In this document: positions 31,689 to 41,332 of the stretch, one piece after another
Numbering within the stretch: the first letter of the stretch is position 1
Layout of the letters: each line of letters begins with the position of its first letter
Source: JACPYM01 sp031423495
GTDB taxonomy: Bacteria > Acidobacteriota > Blastocatellia > RBC074
Assembly (NCBI GenBank): GCA_031423495.1
Contig: JANPFP010000219.1
Coordinates: 1 to 64,000, forward strand
Direction: 5' to 3'
DNA: 64,000 nucleotides
Notes under the pieces: model-generated
Databases searched by the model: none
What the model was told of the DNA's origin: nothing
Seen by the model: only the letters and a program-made list of their open reading frames with translations
Made by a program: the position numbers and the translations under genes

Positions 31689-31825
31689 TTAGTGGTTAGC
31701 GGCTAGTGGCTAGTGGCTAGTGGTTAGTGGCTAGTGGCTAGTAGCTAGCAGCTAGTTTTAACAACTAACCACGAACCGATAACAACCAAACACTAAACAC
31801 TAGCCACTAACCACTAGCCACTAAA
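31689..31825. repeat. Heptamer hairpin array, copy 1
   Basis: Nine 7-bp units of the type YTAGTGG (31689-31751) face five complementary units of the type CACTARM (31791-31825), with a degenerate centre. The array can fold into a long, slippage-tolerant hairpin. Its right end supplies the TAG stop codon (31821-31823, read on the minus strand) of the GMC oxidoreductase gene. A second array of the same unit lies at 61018-61106. Confidence 0.9.
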
Positions 31826-33461
31826 TAAAATTTCCTTTCTTCAATTGCGCGGCGAGGTAATCGGTCGCGCGCCAGGCGACGGCGAGAATGGTCAGCGTCG
31901 GATTCTTTTCGGTCGCCGAAGGGAACGAACTGCCGTCAGTGACGAATACGTTTTTGACCGCGTGCATTTGGTTGAACCCGTTGAGCATCGAATTTTTCGG
32001 ATCCGTTCCCATGCGCACGGTGCCGTGTTCGTGAATCGGCGTACCGGGCAAATCCAGCGTGCCGCGTTGATAGTTAATCATCTCGCCTTGGGCCGCGTGG
32101 ACGATTTGCTCGACCGTGTCATACATCTCGTTCGACATCTTGCGTTCGTTGTCGGTGTAATTCAGCACGATGCGCGCGAGCGGTACGCCGTATTGATCGG
32201 TTTTGGTTTCGTCCACTTCGATACGGTTTTCTTCGCGCGGCGGAATCTCGCCGTAAGGATGAAACTGAAAGAACGACGGATAGCGTTTCAAAACTTCTTT
32301 TTTGAATTCGCCGCCAAAGCCCGGCATGTCTTTGGCGAAGCCTGCGTTATTCAAACAGCCGCTCGCCCAAAATTGCATACCGAAACCGCGCGCATAATCA
32401 CGTTTGGCACCGCGATGATTGAAACGCGGCATATAAACGTGTTCGCCGATGCCGCTGTCGTGCGAAGTCGGGCGGCCATAGAGATGCGGCAAAAAGGTTT
32501 GTACGTGAAAGCGAAACTGCTCGGTGAAATACTTGCCCAACACACCTGACGTATTGCCGATGCCGTTGGGATAGGTCGCTGATTTTGAATTGAGCAGGAT
32601 GCGCGTTGAGTCAACGGCAGAGGCCGCGACGACGACGATTTTGGCTTTGACCTGCGCTTCTTTTTTGCTGTAACGGTCGTGATATTGCACGCCGTTCGCC
32701 AGTCCGGTTTTCGCGTCAACCGTCACGCGCGCAGCCACCGCGTTGCTGACGATTTTCAAGCGTCCGGTTTGCAAGGCTTGCGGCAACAGATGCAACGCGC
32801 TGTTAAAGAAACTGCCGGTCGTGCAACCCGAACCGCAATCGCCGCAATAATGGCAAGCCGCGCGTCCGTTCAACGGACGGGTGATATTGGCGCGACGTCC
32901 GGCGACGATTTTGATGCCGATGCTGGCGGCGGCTTTTTGTACGGCGACTTCGCCACAACGCGGCGCGGGCGGCGGTTGATGAAACTGGCTGCCCGGCAAC
33001 GTATCGGTGTCGTCATCGCCGCCGCATACGCCGATGAGTTGGTCTACGCGGTCGTAGTAAGGCTTAAGGTCTTTGTATTCAAACGGCCACGGAATGCCGA
33101 AACCGTCGTTGACCTTAAAGTCTACGTCAGAATAACGCAGCGCGACGCGGCCCCACATATTCGTTTTGCCGCCGTGTCCCCACACGCGATAGAGCTGGTA
33201 TTCATTGCCTTCTGGTACGAGATAAGGTTGCTCTTTTGTATCAAGAAAACCTAACTCAGGTTGCTCGCCGCGCTGGCGGCGTTCGCGTCGTTCATAAGGC
33301 AGCAACGCCATCCAATACTTATCCGGGTCAAAGCGGCTGCCCGCATCGAGCAACAATACGTTGATGCCCTTGCGCGTCAGATTCCACGCGGTCATCCCGC
33401 CTGCCGCGCCGGAGCCGATGACTACGACATCGTGAACTACGGGTGATTTTTTGATTTGCAT
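31821..33461 (-). CDS. GMC-family FAD-dependent oxidoreductase
   Basis: This 546-residue flavoenzyme of the glucose-methanol-choline family oxidises alcohol groups using FAD. The dinucleotide-binding motif VVIGSGAAGGMTAWNL is at about residues 13-28, followed by LLLDAG. The C-terminal GMC block is present, with HEHGTVRMGTDPKNS (about 469-483) and NPTLTILAVAWRATDYL, containing the catalytic His and Asn. A cysteine-rich stretch (ACHYCGDCGSGC, about 205-216) recalls sequences in sugar- and gluconate-dehydrogenase large subunits. There is no signal peptide and no partner cytochrome or small-subunit gene. It is therefore likely cytosolic, with unknown electron acceptor and substrate. Confidence 0.88.
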   Translation of the reverse strand: MQIKKSPVVHDVVVIGSGAAGGMTAWNLTRKGINVLLLDAGSRFDPDKYWMALLPYERRERRQRGEQPELGFLDTKEQPYLVPEGNEYQLYRVWGHGGKTNMWGRVALRYSDVDFKVNDGFGIPWPFEYKDLKPYYDRVDQLIGVCGGDDDTDTLPGSQFHQPPPAPRCGEVAVQKAAASIGIKIVAGRRANITRPLNGRAACHYCGDCGSGCTTGSFFNSALHLLPQALQTGRLKIVSNAVAARVTVDAKTGLANGVQYHDRYSKKEAQVKAKIVVVAASAVDSTRILLNSKSATYPNGIGNTSGVLGKYFTEQFRFHVQTFLPHLYGRPTSHDSGIGEHVYMPRFNHRGAKRDYARGFGMQFWASGCLNNAGFAKDMPGFGGEFKKEVLKRYPSFFQFHPYGEIPPREENRIEVDETKTDQYGVPLARIVLNYTDNERKMSNEMYDTVEQIVHAAQGEMINYQRGTLDLPGTPIHEHGTVRMGTDPKNSMLNGFNQMHAVKNVFVTDGSSFPSATEKNPTLTILAVAWRATDYLAAQLKKGNFI

Positions 33462-33484
33462 AATGGTCGCTTTCTAAACGCCGC

Positions 33485-34480
33485 TTAGGCCCGCCACTGG
33501 CGTAACTTGCGGCTCTCAGTGATGTATCGCTTCGCGGGATAATCGCGTTTATCTGCCGGAAGCATAATCGCGTTTTTGAGGTTTCGTTGAAACCCAACCA
33601 ATCCACCTGTCAGGTTCAAACGCGTAAGCTCAGACACTGCTGCACCGCTGATTTCAACGCGATAGCTCTCGTCAAAACTCAGTAGGGTTTGATCGTAAGC
33701 CTTGTGGTGCAAAGCGCACAACGCAATGCCATTGATCGTTTCGTCGGTGCTGGTAAGAGCTGCTACCGGAAGAATGTGCGCGGCTTCGACAAGTTTTAAT
33801 TGCAGGCCACAGAAAGCGCAGGCGTTGTTATAAGCTGACAACACCCGGCGGCGAAAATCGTACTCACGGTATTTGCGTTTGAGGTTAACCAGCACTTCGC
33901 GCCGCTCGTGATTAGTGATGGTGCTTTCTATTTCCTGTTCTAGCACTTCGTCAACGGCATTCAGTATTTTTACGGCATCCTCATCTGCTGCCGTCAAACC
34001 GTGCAGCTTCGCTAGATTCGTCATGTACTCGACAAGAAATTCAGAGCGCAAGCAAACGGCAATCTCTCCGTTAGCGCGTTCATAGGTAGAAAAGGCGTGG
34101 TTATGCGCACTGAGCAGCGAGGTTTCTTTGACTTGTATCGAAGGAGACGCGGAGGCCTGACCGGTATGTTTACGGATGTCGAAGCCGACAAAAACGCTAA
34201 AGCCTTCATGCCATCCGAGCAGCAACGTGGTTTCTCCTGCTTGTACGTTTGGGACGGTCCCGGTTAATTGCACGCGAAACTCATCGGTTGGGCGGTTGTT
34301 GCCACCATGCGTGCAATTCCAAATGTAGATTCTGACATTGAGAACCTCAGAGGCTTCTCGCTTGAACAGTCTTAACAAAAAGGGATGTGTACGGCTGATA
34401 ATGAGTGCTTGCCAGCCACTGGCCTCAATGGCGGCAAGCAGTCGGTCAAGTAATTGTGGCTTGGATAAAGTTGGTCTCAT
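33485..34480 (-). CDS. HNH restriction endonuclease partner of the adjacent methyltransferase
   Basis: This 331-residue protein has a C-terminal HNH nuclease domain. A CAFCGLQL zinc knuckle (about 219-226) is followed by VEAAHILPVA (catalytic His), then NGIALCALHHKAYD with the second Cys/His metal site. The N-terminal 200 residues have no motif I recognise and may read the target sequence. The gene starts within the last codons of the methyltransferase (ATGA overlap at 34477-34480), the usual arrangement for a type II system. It would cut unmethylated DNA at the site protected by the methyltransferase. It is not related to the classic PvuII nuclease, which has a PD-(D/E)xK fold. Confidence 0.8.
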   Translation of the reverse strand: MRPTLSKPQLLDRLLAAIEASGWQALIISRTHPFLLRLFKREASEVLNVRIYIWNCTHGGNNRPTDEFRVQLTGTVPNVQAGETTLLLGWHEGFSVFVGFDIRKHTGQASASPSIQVKETSLLSAHNHAFSTYERANGEIAVCLRSEFLVEYMTNLAKLHGLTAADEDAVKILNAVDEVLEQEIESTITNHERREVLVNLKRKYREYDFRRRVLSAYNNACAFCGLQLKLVEAAHILPVAALTSTDETINGIALCALHHKAYDQTLLSFDESYRVEISGAAVSELTRLNLTGGLVGFQRNLKNAIMLPADKRDYPAKRYITESRKLRQWRA

Positions 34481-35454
34481 TTCTCAGCAGAAAAAAGAGG
34501 AAACAGATTAAGTGTTTTTTGAGGTAGCTTCGACTTACGCGGAGCTACCTCGCCGGGTAACTCATCCTCTAAAAAGCGAAACTTACTACCTCGCAAGTAT
34601 TCTTCAGAAAGTTCTGAAATGAACCAACGCCGCCGCTGTTTTTCAGCGACGAATCCCGTAGTATTTGAACCGCCGAAAGGGTCAAACACTAAGTCTCCTT
34701 CGTCTGTCAGGAACTTTATGAAGAACTCAGCGAACTGCGGAGGGAAGCGCGCTGGATGTGCTTTGATATTGTGTTCACGGCAGAGCTGTTGATAGCGTCC
34801 ATTGCTGTCGGTGTTGGCGATTTCCAACAGGTTGGGCGGAATCGCGCCGCCATTGTTGCGCGAAAATTTATCTGAGATGTCGTGTCCGCTGGGGCGCAAC
34901 TTTGGCTTGTAGCCATTTTTCAGCAAGCTTTGCATGCTCGCGCTGTAAGGGCGCAGCACTTGGCGATTGTCAGCTTTCGGATTCGGTGATTTAGATAACC
35001 ACCAAACCACATTCACCGAATCTTTCACCCTCACGCGCCGCACGTTGACCCACTCTGCCGGAGCCGGTAAGCGCGCGGGGTTGTAATGGTAAAACTCTTG
35101 GGCCAGAAAAAAACCTGCTTCTTTAACCAACCGCACCAATAACTCGAATTGATAAACTGAACGAACCGGGAATCCGGGTTTATATGCGCCGCCCAGATCA
35201 AGTACTAGTGAGCCATTACTGGTCAGAATGCGTTGCAAGTGTGGAGCGAAAGACATGAACCAATCACAGTATTTATCTTCTTCTTCGTTCCCGTATTCCT
35301 TCTTGCGTTTTAAGGCAAAAGGCGGAGACGTGAGAATCAGGTTCACCGAAGCGTCCTGAATAGAAGGTAAAAACTTCAACGTGTCACATAGATAAGCTGC
35401 TCCCTGATTGGTCGTGTAGCAGGGTGAAAAGGGCGCATTGGGTTTAAGGTACAT
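34477..35454 (-). CDS. DNA N4-cytosine methyltransferase, PvuII-like (beta class)
   Basis: This 325-residue enzyme transfers a methyl group from S-adenosylmethionine to the N4 of cytosine. The order of motifs is of the beta class: catalytic motif IV TSPPFAL comes first (about residue 42), and the AdoMet site DPFGGSNTTG comes near the end (about 270). Further blocks match my recollection of M.PvuII closely (RKKEYGN, RPSGHDI, AHPARFP, GGSNTTG), so CAGCTG-like specificity is possible but unproven. The start is uncertain. ATG 35454 gives a length before motif IV like that of M.PvuII; ATGs at 35520 and 35625 are also in frame, but the upstream residues look non-conserved. The nuclease gene overlaps the end. 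Confidence 0.87.
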   Translation of the reverse strand: MYLKPNAPFSPCYTTNQGAAYLCDTLKFLPSIQDASVNLILTSPPFALKRKKEYGNEEEDKYCDWFMSFAPHLQRILTSNGSLVLDLGGAYKPGFPVRSVYQFELLVRLVKEAGFFLAQEFYHYNPARLPAPAEWVNVRRVRVKDSVNVVWWLSKSPNPKADNRQVLRPYSASMQSLLKNGYKPKLRPSGHDISDKFSRNNGGAIPPNLLEIANTDSNGRYQQLCREHNIKAHPARFPPQFAEFFIKFLTDEGDLVFDPFGGSNTTGFVAEKQRRRWFISELSEEYLRGSKFRFLEDELPGEVAPRKSKLPQKTLNLFPLFSAEK

Positions 35455-35672
35455 TAAGTTTGGTTCAACTCCGTTTGCCGTATGGAGGCATTTCGGTGGA
35501 TTGGATTGGAATGCCGCCATACTAAAACAAGCCCCGCGCGAAGGGAATCTGAGCCGCTGATTGTCGGTAGTTTGCTTCCTTCTCACTTGCTTCGTAACAT
35601 CCGCGCGCGTTGGCAGATTCGCCATCGCTGCAATTCATCAAGCACAGAGAACCGAAGGAGAAAACAGAACCT

Positions 35673-36116
35673 ATGCCTTATCCCGAAATGTTGATTAAAC
35701 CCATGCGTGAAGACCTCACGCGCCTCGGCGTCGAAGAAACCCGTACGCCTGAAGCCGTGGACGCCGCCGTCAAAGATACCGATGGCGCATTGCTGGTCAT
35801 CGTTAATTCCGTCTGCGGATGCGCGGCGGGCAAAGCGCGTCCCGGCATCGCGCAAGCCTTGCAACACGCGACCAAACCGACGCGTTCGATCACCGTGTTT
35901 GCCGGAGCCGACGTTGACGCGACCAATCAGGCGCGCGGTTATTTCACCGGCTATGCGCCGTCGTCGCCTTCGATTGGCTTGCTCAAAGAAGGCAAGCTGG
36001 TGTGGATGTTGCAACGTTTCGAGATCGAAGGCCGCAGCGCAGACCAAATCGCCGACGTACTGAAAGCTGCGTTCGACAAGCATTGCGTTGCGTCCGCACA
36101 CGCTGCGACGAACTAA
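35673..36116 (+). CDS. Bacilliredoxin (BrxA/BrxB, YphP/YqiW family)
   Basis: This 147-residue thiol-disulfide protein of the DUF1094/bacilliredoxin family has the defining CGC motif in NSVCGCAAG (about residues 49-57), within a thioredoxin-like fold. In Bacillus such proteins remove bacillithiol from oxidised proteins; acidobacteria may use another low-molecular-weight thiol. ATG 35673 has AAGGAG 12 bp upstream. It is transcribed away from the methyltransferase and ends just before a strong terminator, so it forms its own unit. Confidence 0.88.
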   Translation: MPYPEMLIKPMREDLTRLGVEETRTPEAVDAAVKDTDGALLVIVNSVCGCAAGKARPGIAQALQHATKPTRSITVFAGADVDATNQARGYFTGYAPSSPSIGLLKEGKLVWMLQRFEIEGRSADQIADVLKAAFDKHCVASAHAATN

Positions 36117-36143
36117 CGCAAGACGCTTTCGCCAAAAAACTTG

Positions 36144-36175
36144 AAGCCCGTCAATTCGCGTTGACGGGCTTTTTC
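36144..36175 (+). terminator. Strong terminator after the bacilliredoxin gene
   Basis: A perfect 10-bp stem, AGCCCGTCAA (36145-36154) with TTGACGGGCT (36161-36170), has a 6-nt loop and is followed by TTTT. Confidence 0.9.
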
Positions 36176-36413
36176 GTTGACGTTACACCCTTCTCATACG
36201 AACTCAGCAACATCATCCATAATTTCGCATAAGCCCCTCGCCTAATCGCACGCCCTATGCGCGAACCTCAATCATTGCGGTTTTGGAACACTGCTTGCGC
36301 TTCTCTACTCACGAAGATGCTTAATCGAAATTGGATTTCCATCCACATCGTTTTGACTGCGATGTGCTGGATTGGCAACCAATTTTCTGGACTATAAATT
36401 TAGGAGGGAATGT

Positions 36414-39400
36414 ATGAAAAGCAGAATGACTATTTTATTCGCGCTGTGTTTGAGCCTGTGTTTATCGGCTTTTGCGCAAACCAGTCGCGGCACGGTGAAT
36501 GGTGTGGTGACTGATACGGCGGGTGCTGTCGTGTCGGGCGCAACCATAGTGTTGACTAATACGGCGACGAATGTGAGTCGCACGACTTCGGCCAACGCCG
36601 AGGGGTTTTATCGTTTTGACGCGGTGGAATTAGGCGTTTATTCCGTCAAGGTGACGGCTTCGGGTTTTTCGCCGTTGATCAAAAGCAATCTCACCGTCAG
36701 CGCGAACCTGACGGCCACGGTGGACGCGGCGCTCGCGCCCGGTACGACTGAAATGTCGGTGGACATAACCGCCGAATCAGGCGCGTTGCTGCAAACCGAA
36801 GCGCCCGTGCGCGGCGGCAACATTAATGCGATGAGTATCGTTGACTTGCCGATTGCCGGACGCAATCCGGTGAGCTTGGCGCTCACGTTGCCGGGCATTT
36901 CGACGAATCGTTTCGGTTTCGGCGTCGGCACGTTTTCGGTGAACGGCAGTCGTGGGCGTTCGAATAACTTTTTGATTGATGGCACTGAGAACAACGATAT
37001 TTCGATTGGTGGGCAGGGCTTTCAGATCAAAAACCCAGATGCGGTGCAAGAGGTTTCGGTGCAAACCTCAAACTTTGATTCTGAATTCGGACGCGCGGGC
37101 GGCGCAGTGACTAACGTGATTACCAAAGCTGGCACGAATGGCATTCATGGCACAGCGTCGTGGCAATATGACTCGACGCGCGATGATGCGTTGACGAACA
37201 CGCAATCGCTTTCTCCGACGCTGCAACAGCGCGGCTATGCGCCTTATGGCACCGAACACTTTTTCACGGGTACGATTGGCGGGCCGGTGAAATTGCCAAA
37301 GCTGTATGACGGTAAAGACCGCACGTTTTTCTTCGTGAGTTACTTAAATCAACGTCAGGCGTCGAACTCAACTGCTACGGTTTTTGTGCCTTCAGCGGCG
37401 GGCCGTGCGACGTTGCGCGGCTTGGCGGCGGCAGGGGTGAATCCGCGTTTGGATTCGTTGTTGCAAGTGACTGACGGCACAGTGGGCGTCGCCAGTTTGC
37501 GCAACATCGAGTTAGGCAACAATCGGCCTGCTGTGCAATTTGGTACGGCGGTGACGGCCTTTGCGCAGACTTATGTCGAACCGCAAATGCAATATCGCAT
37601 TGATCATAAGGTCAGCGAAAAATCACAACTGCAAGGCCGCTATCTTTACGCCGATCAGAATGCGCCGGTCGGTGGTGCGACGTTGAGCTTGCCGGGTTTC
37701 ACGACCAGTCAGGCCAATCGTTTTCAGAATTTTTTGATTAGCGAAGCGCACGTTTTTACGCCCAGCATTACGAACGAATTGCGTATCTCATACAACCGCA
37801 TTGCGTTGTCGTTTCCCTTCAATCCGCCCAGCGCGTTGGCTCAGACCTTGCCGGTGACGACGATTGCGGGCGTGACGAACGTGACCGGTTCGGGCTTCAA
37901 TTTCGGCATTCAAACCAACCTGCCGCAAGGCCGCATTGCTAACAATTATGTGTTGCAAGACACGGTGACTTTCATTCGCGGCAGTCACACGATTCGTACG
38001 GGATTTGATTTGCTGCAACAGCGTTCGCGTCAGTTCGCACCGATCAATGAACGCGGTTCGTTGGGATATTCACCCAGCACCGGTTTCACTGGACTGGCGA
38101 ATTATCTGGATGATTTCGGCGGCGACGGTGGCAGCGCGAACCGTGATTTCGGCAGCCCGCGTTATTACCCCGAATTGTTTCGGCAGGCTTATTTCGCGCA
38201 AGACCGCTGGCGTGTGAATAACGCGCTGACGCTGACGTTGGGTGTGCGTTATGAGAACTTCGGCAATCCGGTGAACTCGGTGCGTACTGCCGCTTTCACA
38301 GGCTTGTTCAATGTTGATCCGGTCACGTTGACGGGGCCTTATCAACTGCCCAGCAAAGCGGCGGCGGATAACAACAACTGGGCACCGACCATTGGCATTG
38401 CCTATTCGCCTTCGTTCAAAGACGGCGTGTTGGGCTGGGTCATCGGCGACCGCAAGACTGTCGTGCGCAGCGGTTATCAAATCGGCTACGACTCGTTCTT
38501 TAACAACATCGCCTCGAACGCGGCGGCTTCTGCACCGAACGTAGTGGCAACTTCGACGCCTTCGGTGGCGAACGCCGCAACTGCGCCGCGCGGTTTGGCG
38601 GTGCTGTCGAGTGCGTTCCCGCGTGTGCCGCGTGCGTTATCGCCGCTCGACACGCAAACGCTGGTAGATGCGAATCTGGTCAACCCTTACTTCCAACGTT
38701 GGTCGTTGGGGGTGCAGCGCGAACTGCCTGCCAACTTGCTGATGGACTTGTCCTATGTCGGCTCGAAAGGCACGAAGCTGTATACGAACGAAGACCGCAA
38801 TCCGCTGGTTCCGCTGGCACAGCGCATTACGCCGACAGGTTACACGGGCGCGACGAGCTTGCGTCTGGACAACTTGCAAGGCGGACGCACGATTCGCGCC
38901 AACAGCGGCTCGTCGTCTTATCACGCTATGCAACTCGCGGTGAATCGTCGCTTTGTCAAAGGCGTTGCCGTGACGGGCGCTTATACGTTCTCGAAGCTGA
39001 TTGACAACGCGAGCGAAGTCTTTGCTTCGGGCGGTTTGGTCAACAGTTCACTGCCGATCATTCCGTTAGTGTTGGGCGGCGAACGCAATGACCGCGCGGT
39101 GTCACTGTTTGACCGTACGCATCGCCTCTCGATCACTTATATTTGGGAACTGCCTTTCCTGAAAGACCAAAAAGGTATCGTCGGGCAGGCGTTGGGCGGC
39201 TGGCAATTGTCAGGCGTGACGACGTTTGAAACAGGCGTGCCTTTCACGGTAGCGAACGGGCAGGATTCAAACGGCGTCGGGGGCAATAACGACCGGCCTG
39301 ATTTCAATCCGAACGGACAGGCAGGCGTACGCGCGGTGCCGTTCACCGCGTCGGCGACCAACCCCGGGCCGACCGGACAAACCAGCGGCGTCTTTTATAC

Positions 39401-39803
39401 CAACCCTGACGACATTAGCCGTACCAACCCCACAGTCGGTGGCCCGCTGCTTGCGGCGTTCATTGATCCGGCGCGGGCGCGTTACGTCGGCTTGCTGGCG
39501 AACATAGGTCGTACGGGTACGTTGGGACGCAACACGGAGCGCACGCGCGGCACGAATCTCTTTGATTTCACGCTGCAAAAACGCTTCCGCGTGACTGAAC
39601 GTTTAGGACTGCAATTCCGCGCCGAAATGTTCAACGCGTTCAATCGTCCGAATTACGGCACGGCGAGCATCAGTCCGTTCTCGCCTGCGACGGCGGGGCC
39701 TTCGGCGACGGTCTTCACTTCGCCGGGCGGCAACTTCCTGCAACCGCAATTCGGTGACGGCGGCGGTCGCGTCGTTCGTTATCTGTTGAAGCTGACGTTC
39801 TAA
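36414..39803 (+). CDS. Oar-like TonB-dependent outer-membrane receptor
   Basis: This 1129-residue outer-membrane protein starts at ATG 36414, preceded by TAGGAGGG. The signal peptide covers about residues 1-22 (ending SAFAQ). Then comes a carboxypeptidase-regulatory-like beta domain (RGTVNGVVTDTAGAVVSGA, about 25-105). A plug domain follows with SIVDLPIAGRNPVSLALTLP and FSVNGSRGRSNNFLIDG. The remainder is a large barrel with repeated aromatic strands, ending in the hydrophobic strand VVRYLLKLTF with C-terminal Phe. This is the Oar type frequent in acidobacteria and myxobacteria. It probably imports or exports large ligands using TonB energy. No TonB/ExbBD gene is nearby. Confidence 0.88.
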   Translation: MKSRMTILFALCLSLCLSAFAQTSRGTVNGVVTDTAGAVVSGATIVLTNTATNVSRTTSANAEGFYRFDAVELGVYSVKVTASGFSPLIKSNLTVSANLTATVDAALAPGTTEMSVDITAESGALLQTEAPVRGGNINAMSIVDLPIAGRNPVSLALTLPGISTNRFGFGVGTFSVNGSRGRSNNFLIDGTENNDISIGGQGFQIKNPDAVQEVSVQTSNFDSEFGRAGGAVTNVITKAGTNGIHGTASWQYDSTRDDALTNTQSLSPTLQQRGYAPYGTEHFFTGTIGGPVKLPKLYDGKDRTFFFVSYLNQRQASNSTATVFVPSAAGRATLRGLAAAGVNPRLDSLLQVTDGTVGVASLRNIELGNNRPAVQFGTAVTAFAQTYVEPQMQYRIDHKVSEKSQLQGRYLYADQNAPVGGATLSLPGFTTSQANRFQNFLISEAHVFTPSITNELRISYNRIALSFPFNPPSALAQTLPVTTIAGVTNVTGSGFNFGIQTNLPQGRIANNYVLQDTVTFIRGSHTIRTGFDLLQQRSRQFAPINERGSLGYSPSTGFTGLANYLDDFGGDGGSANRDFGSPRYYPELFRQAYFAQDRWRVNNALTLTLGVRYENFGNPVNSVRTAAFTGLFNVDPVTLTGPYQLPSKAAADNNNWAPTIGIAYSPSFKDGVLGWVIGDRKTVVRSGYQIGYDSFFNNIASNAAASAPNVVATSTPSVANAATAPRGLAVLSSAFPRVPRALSPLDTQTLVDANLVNPYFQRWSLGVQRELPANLLMDLSYVGSKGTKLYTNEDRNPLVPLAQRITPTGYTGATSLRLDNLQGGRTIRANSGSSSYHAMQLAVNRRFVKGVAVTGAYTFSKLIDNASEVFASGGLVNSSLPIIPLVLGGERNDRAVSLFDRTHRLSITYIWELPFLKDQKGIVGQALGGWQLSGVTTFETGVPFTVANGQDSNGVGGNNDRPDFNPNGQAGVRAVPFTASATNPGPTGQTSGVFYTNPDDISRTNPTVGGPLLAAFIDPARARYVGLLANIGRTGTLGRNTERTRGTNLFDFTLQKRFRVTERLGLQFRAEMFNAFNRPNYGTASISPFSPATAGPSATVFTSPGGNFLQPQFGDGGGRVVRYLLKLTF

Positions 39804-39837
39804 CCTGGGAGCGCACGCTTCCCAGCGTGCTGTAAAA

Positions 39838-39911
39838 AAAGCCGCGCAGCGTTCCTTATTCCTTGTCTCTCGCAATGCGAAAGTTTGGGATTCGGAACGC
39901 TGCGCGGCTTT
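39838..39911. terminator. Bidirectional hairpin between convergent genes
   Basis: An 18-bp perfect inverted repeat (39838-39855 and 39894-39911; arms begin AAAGCCGCGCAGCG) lies between the receptor and DUF1501 genes. A-runs and T-runs flank it. A smaller GCACGC/GCGTGC hairpin precedes it near 39813. Confidence 0.7.
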
Positions 39912-39945
39912 ATTATCTGCCTGCAAGGATGCAGGCGCACCCAGG

Positions 39946-41313
39946 TCACACCACAAAGCCTAAATTCCGCACCCCGAAATTCACGAGATTCGGAAACACG
40001 CCTGCCACCGCCGTCGCCGGTAGCCCAAACCATTGCGCCAACGTCGCGCCGTATTGATCCACTGACGTCGTAGGAATCCAGCGGCCTTCGCGGTTGGTGT
40101 CGTCGGGGCCGCCCAGCGCTAGGTTGGGGAAGCGTCCGTAAAAATCGCCGCCCCGCACGCCGCCGCCCATAATCAAATGGTGGCTGCCCCAGGCGTGATC
40201 GGTTCCCGCGCCCGCCGCCGGTTGAAACGTCCGCCCAAAATCAGACAGCGTGAACGACGTGACGTTGTTCGCAATGTTCAGTTCAACCGTCGCGTCGTAA
40301 AACGCTTTCATCGCCTGACTCAATTCGGTGAACAAGCCGTTGTGCGAGGCGAGCTGTCCGCTGTGCGTATCGTATCCGCCCATCGAAGCGAAAAAGATTT
40401 GCCGTTGCAGCCCAATGCTCGCGCGGGCTTTGATGATTTGCGCAATCTGACGCAACTGATTGCCCAATCCGCTGCCGGGGAAAGGCGTCGTCAACGTCAC
40501 GCCGTTCAAGGCCTGATTTAACGTATTGATGTTGTCTATGCCGCTGCGCAAGACGTTGTTGCTCGCGCCGACCAGCGTCAGGTTGTTGTCTTGATTCATC
40601 AGATTGCGCAACGCCTGATAGCGCGCACGGTTCCCCGTCGAATCAGAGAACCCCGCCAACGCGCTGCCTCCGTTGCCGCTGCCTGGCACAAGCGGACGTT
40701 GCGTCACGCCGTTCAAAAACATCGCTTGCCCTGATAGTGAAATTTCCATCGGGAAGAAACTGCCGCCGTTGAGTGAGTTGGTTTGATCGGCGGTGCGCCC
40801 GCCCCAACCCGTAGCGCCATTGCCCGGCCCTTGCGAGAGCGACGTTTGCATTTGCAACTGTTGGTCGTCGTGCGAAAACAGATTGCCGGGACGCGGCGCT
40901 CCGCCTTGAAAATCGCTTTTCGTCAGCGGACGCACCAGTGTGCCTGCGTTGCAAAGCACGGCGAGCTTTTGCTGGTTATAGAGCGTTTGCATGTCAGGCA
41001 TGTTCGGATGCAAGCCGAACATCGCGCCGTGACTGGGCGCGTTGATTTGCCGCAGGTTTGCTTGCGGAATGTTGATGCCCGAATTTGACCCGCGTACCGT
41101 GTTGTAGGCCGCGTAGTTCGTAAACGGAATGACCATGTTATTCGCGTCATTGCCGCCGAACAGGAAGATGCAAACCAGCGCCTTGTAATCAGTCGCTTTC
41201 TCTTGCATCGCCGCGTTGGCGATGGTTTCAAGTTTGGCGAAGCTCGACAGCGCCGCCGCTGCGCTCAGGCCACAGCCCGTAGTGCGTAAGAAATTTCTGC
41301 GTGAGTTATTCAT
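39946..41313 (-). CDS. DUF1501 protein with twin-arginine signal
   Basis: This 455-residue protein has an N-terminal Tat signal (SRRNFLRTTGCGLSAAAALS, about 4-23), so it is exported folded. The body matches DUF1501, a sulfatase-like/alkaline-phosphatase-superfamily domain, with LVCIFLFGGNDANN near the start, SMGGYDTHSGQ in the middle and DFGRTFQPA towards the end; the last motif is typical of the family. Its function is unknown. It lies 19 bp downstream of a DUF1800 gene on the same strand; the two are commonly found as a pair in acidobacteria and planctomycetes and probably act together in the envelope. Confidence 0.87.
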   Translation of the reverse strand: MNNSRRNFLRTTGCGLSAAAALSSFAKLETIANAAMQEKATDYKALVCIFLFGGNDANNMVIPFTNYAAYNTVRGSNSGINIPQANLRQINAPSHGAMFGLHPNMPDMQTLYNQQKLAVLCNAGTLVRPLTKSDFQGGAPRPGNLFSHDDQQLQMQTSLSQGPGNGATGWGGRTADQTNSLNGGSFFPMEISLSGQAMFLNGVTQRPLVPGSGNGGSALAGFSDSTGNRARYQALRNLMNQDNNLTLVGASNNVLRSGIDNINTLNQALNGVTLTTPFPGSGLGNQLRQIAQIIKARASIGLQRQIFFASMGGYDTHSGQLASHNGLFTELSQAMKAFYDATVELNIANNVTSFTLSDFGRTFQPAAGAGTDHAWGSHHLIMGGGVRGGDFYGRFPNLALGGPDDTNREGRWIPTTSVDQYGATLAQWFGLPATAVAGVFPNLVNFGVRNLGFVV

Positions 41314-41332
41314 TTTTGTTTCACCTCCTTTT

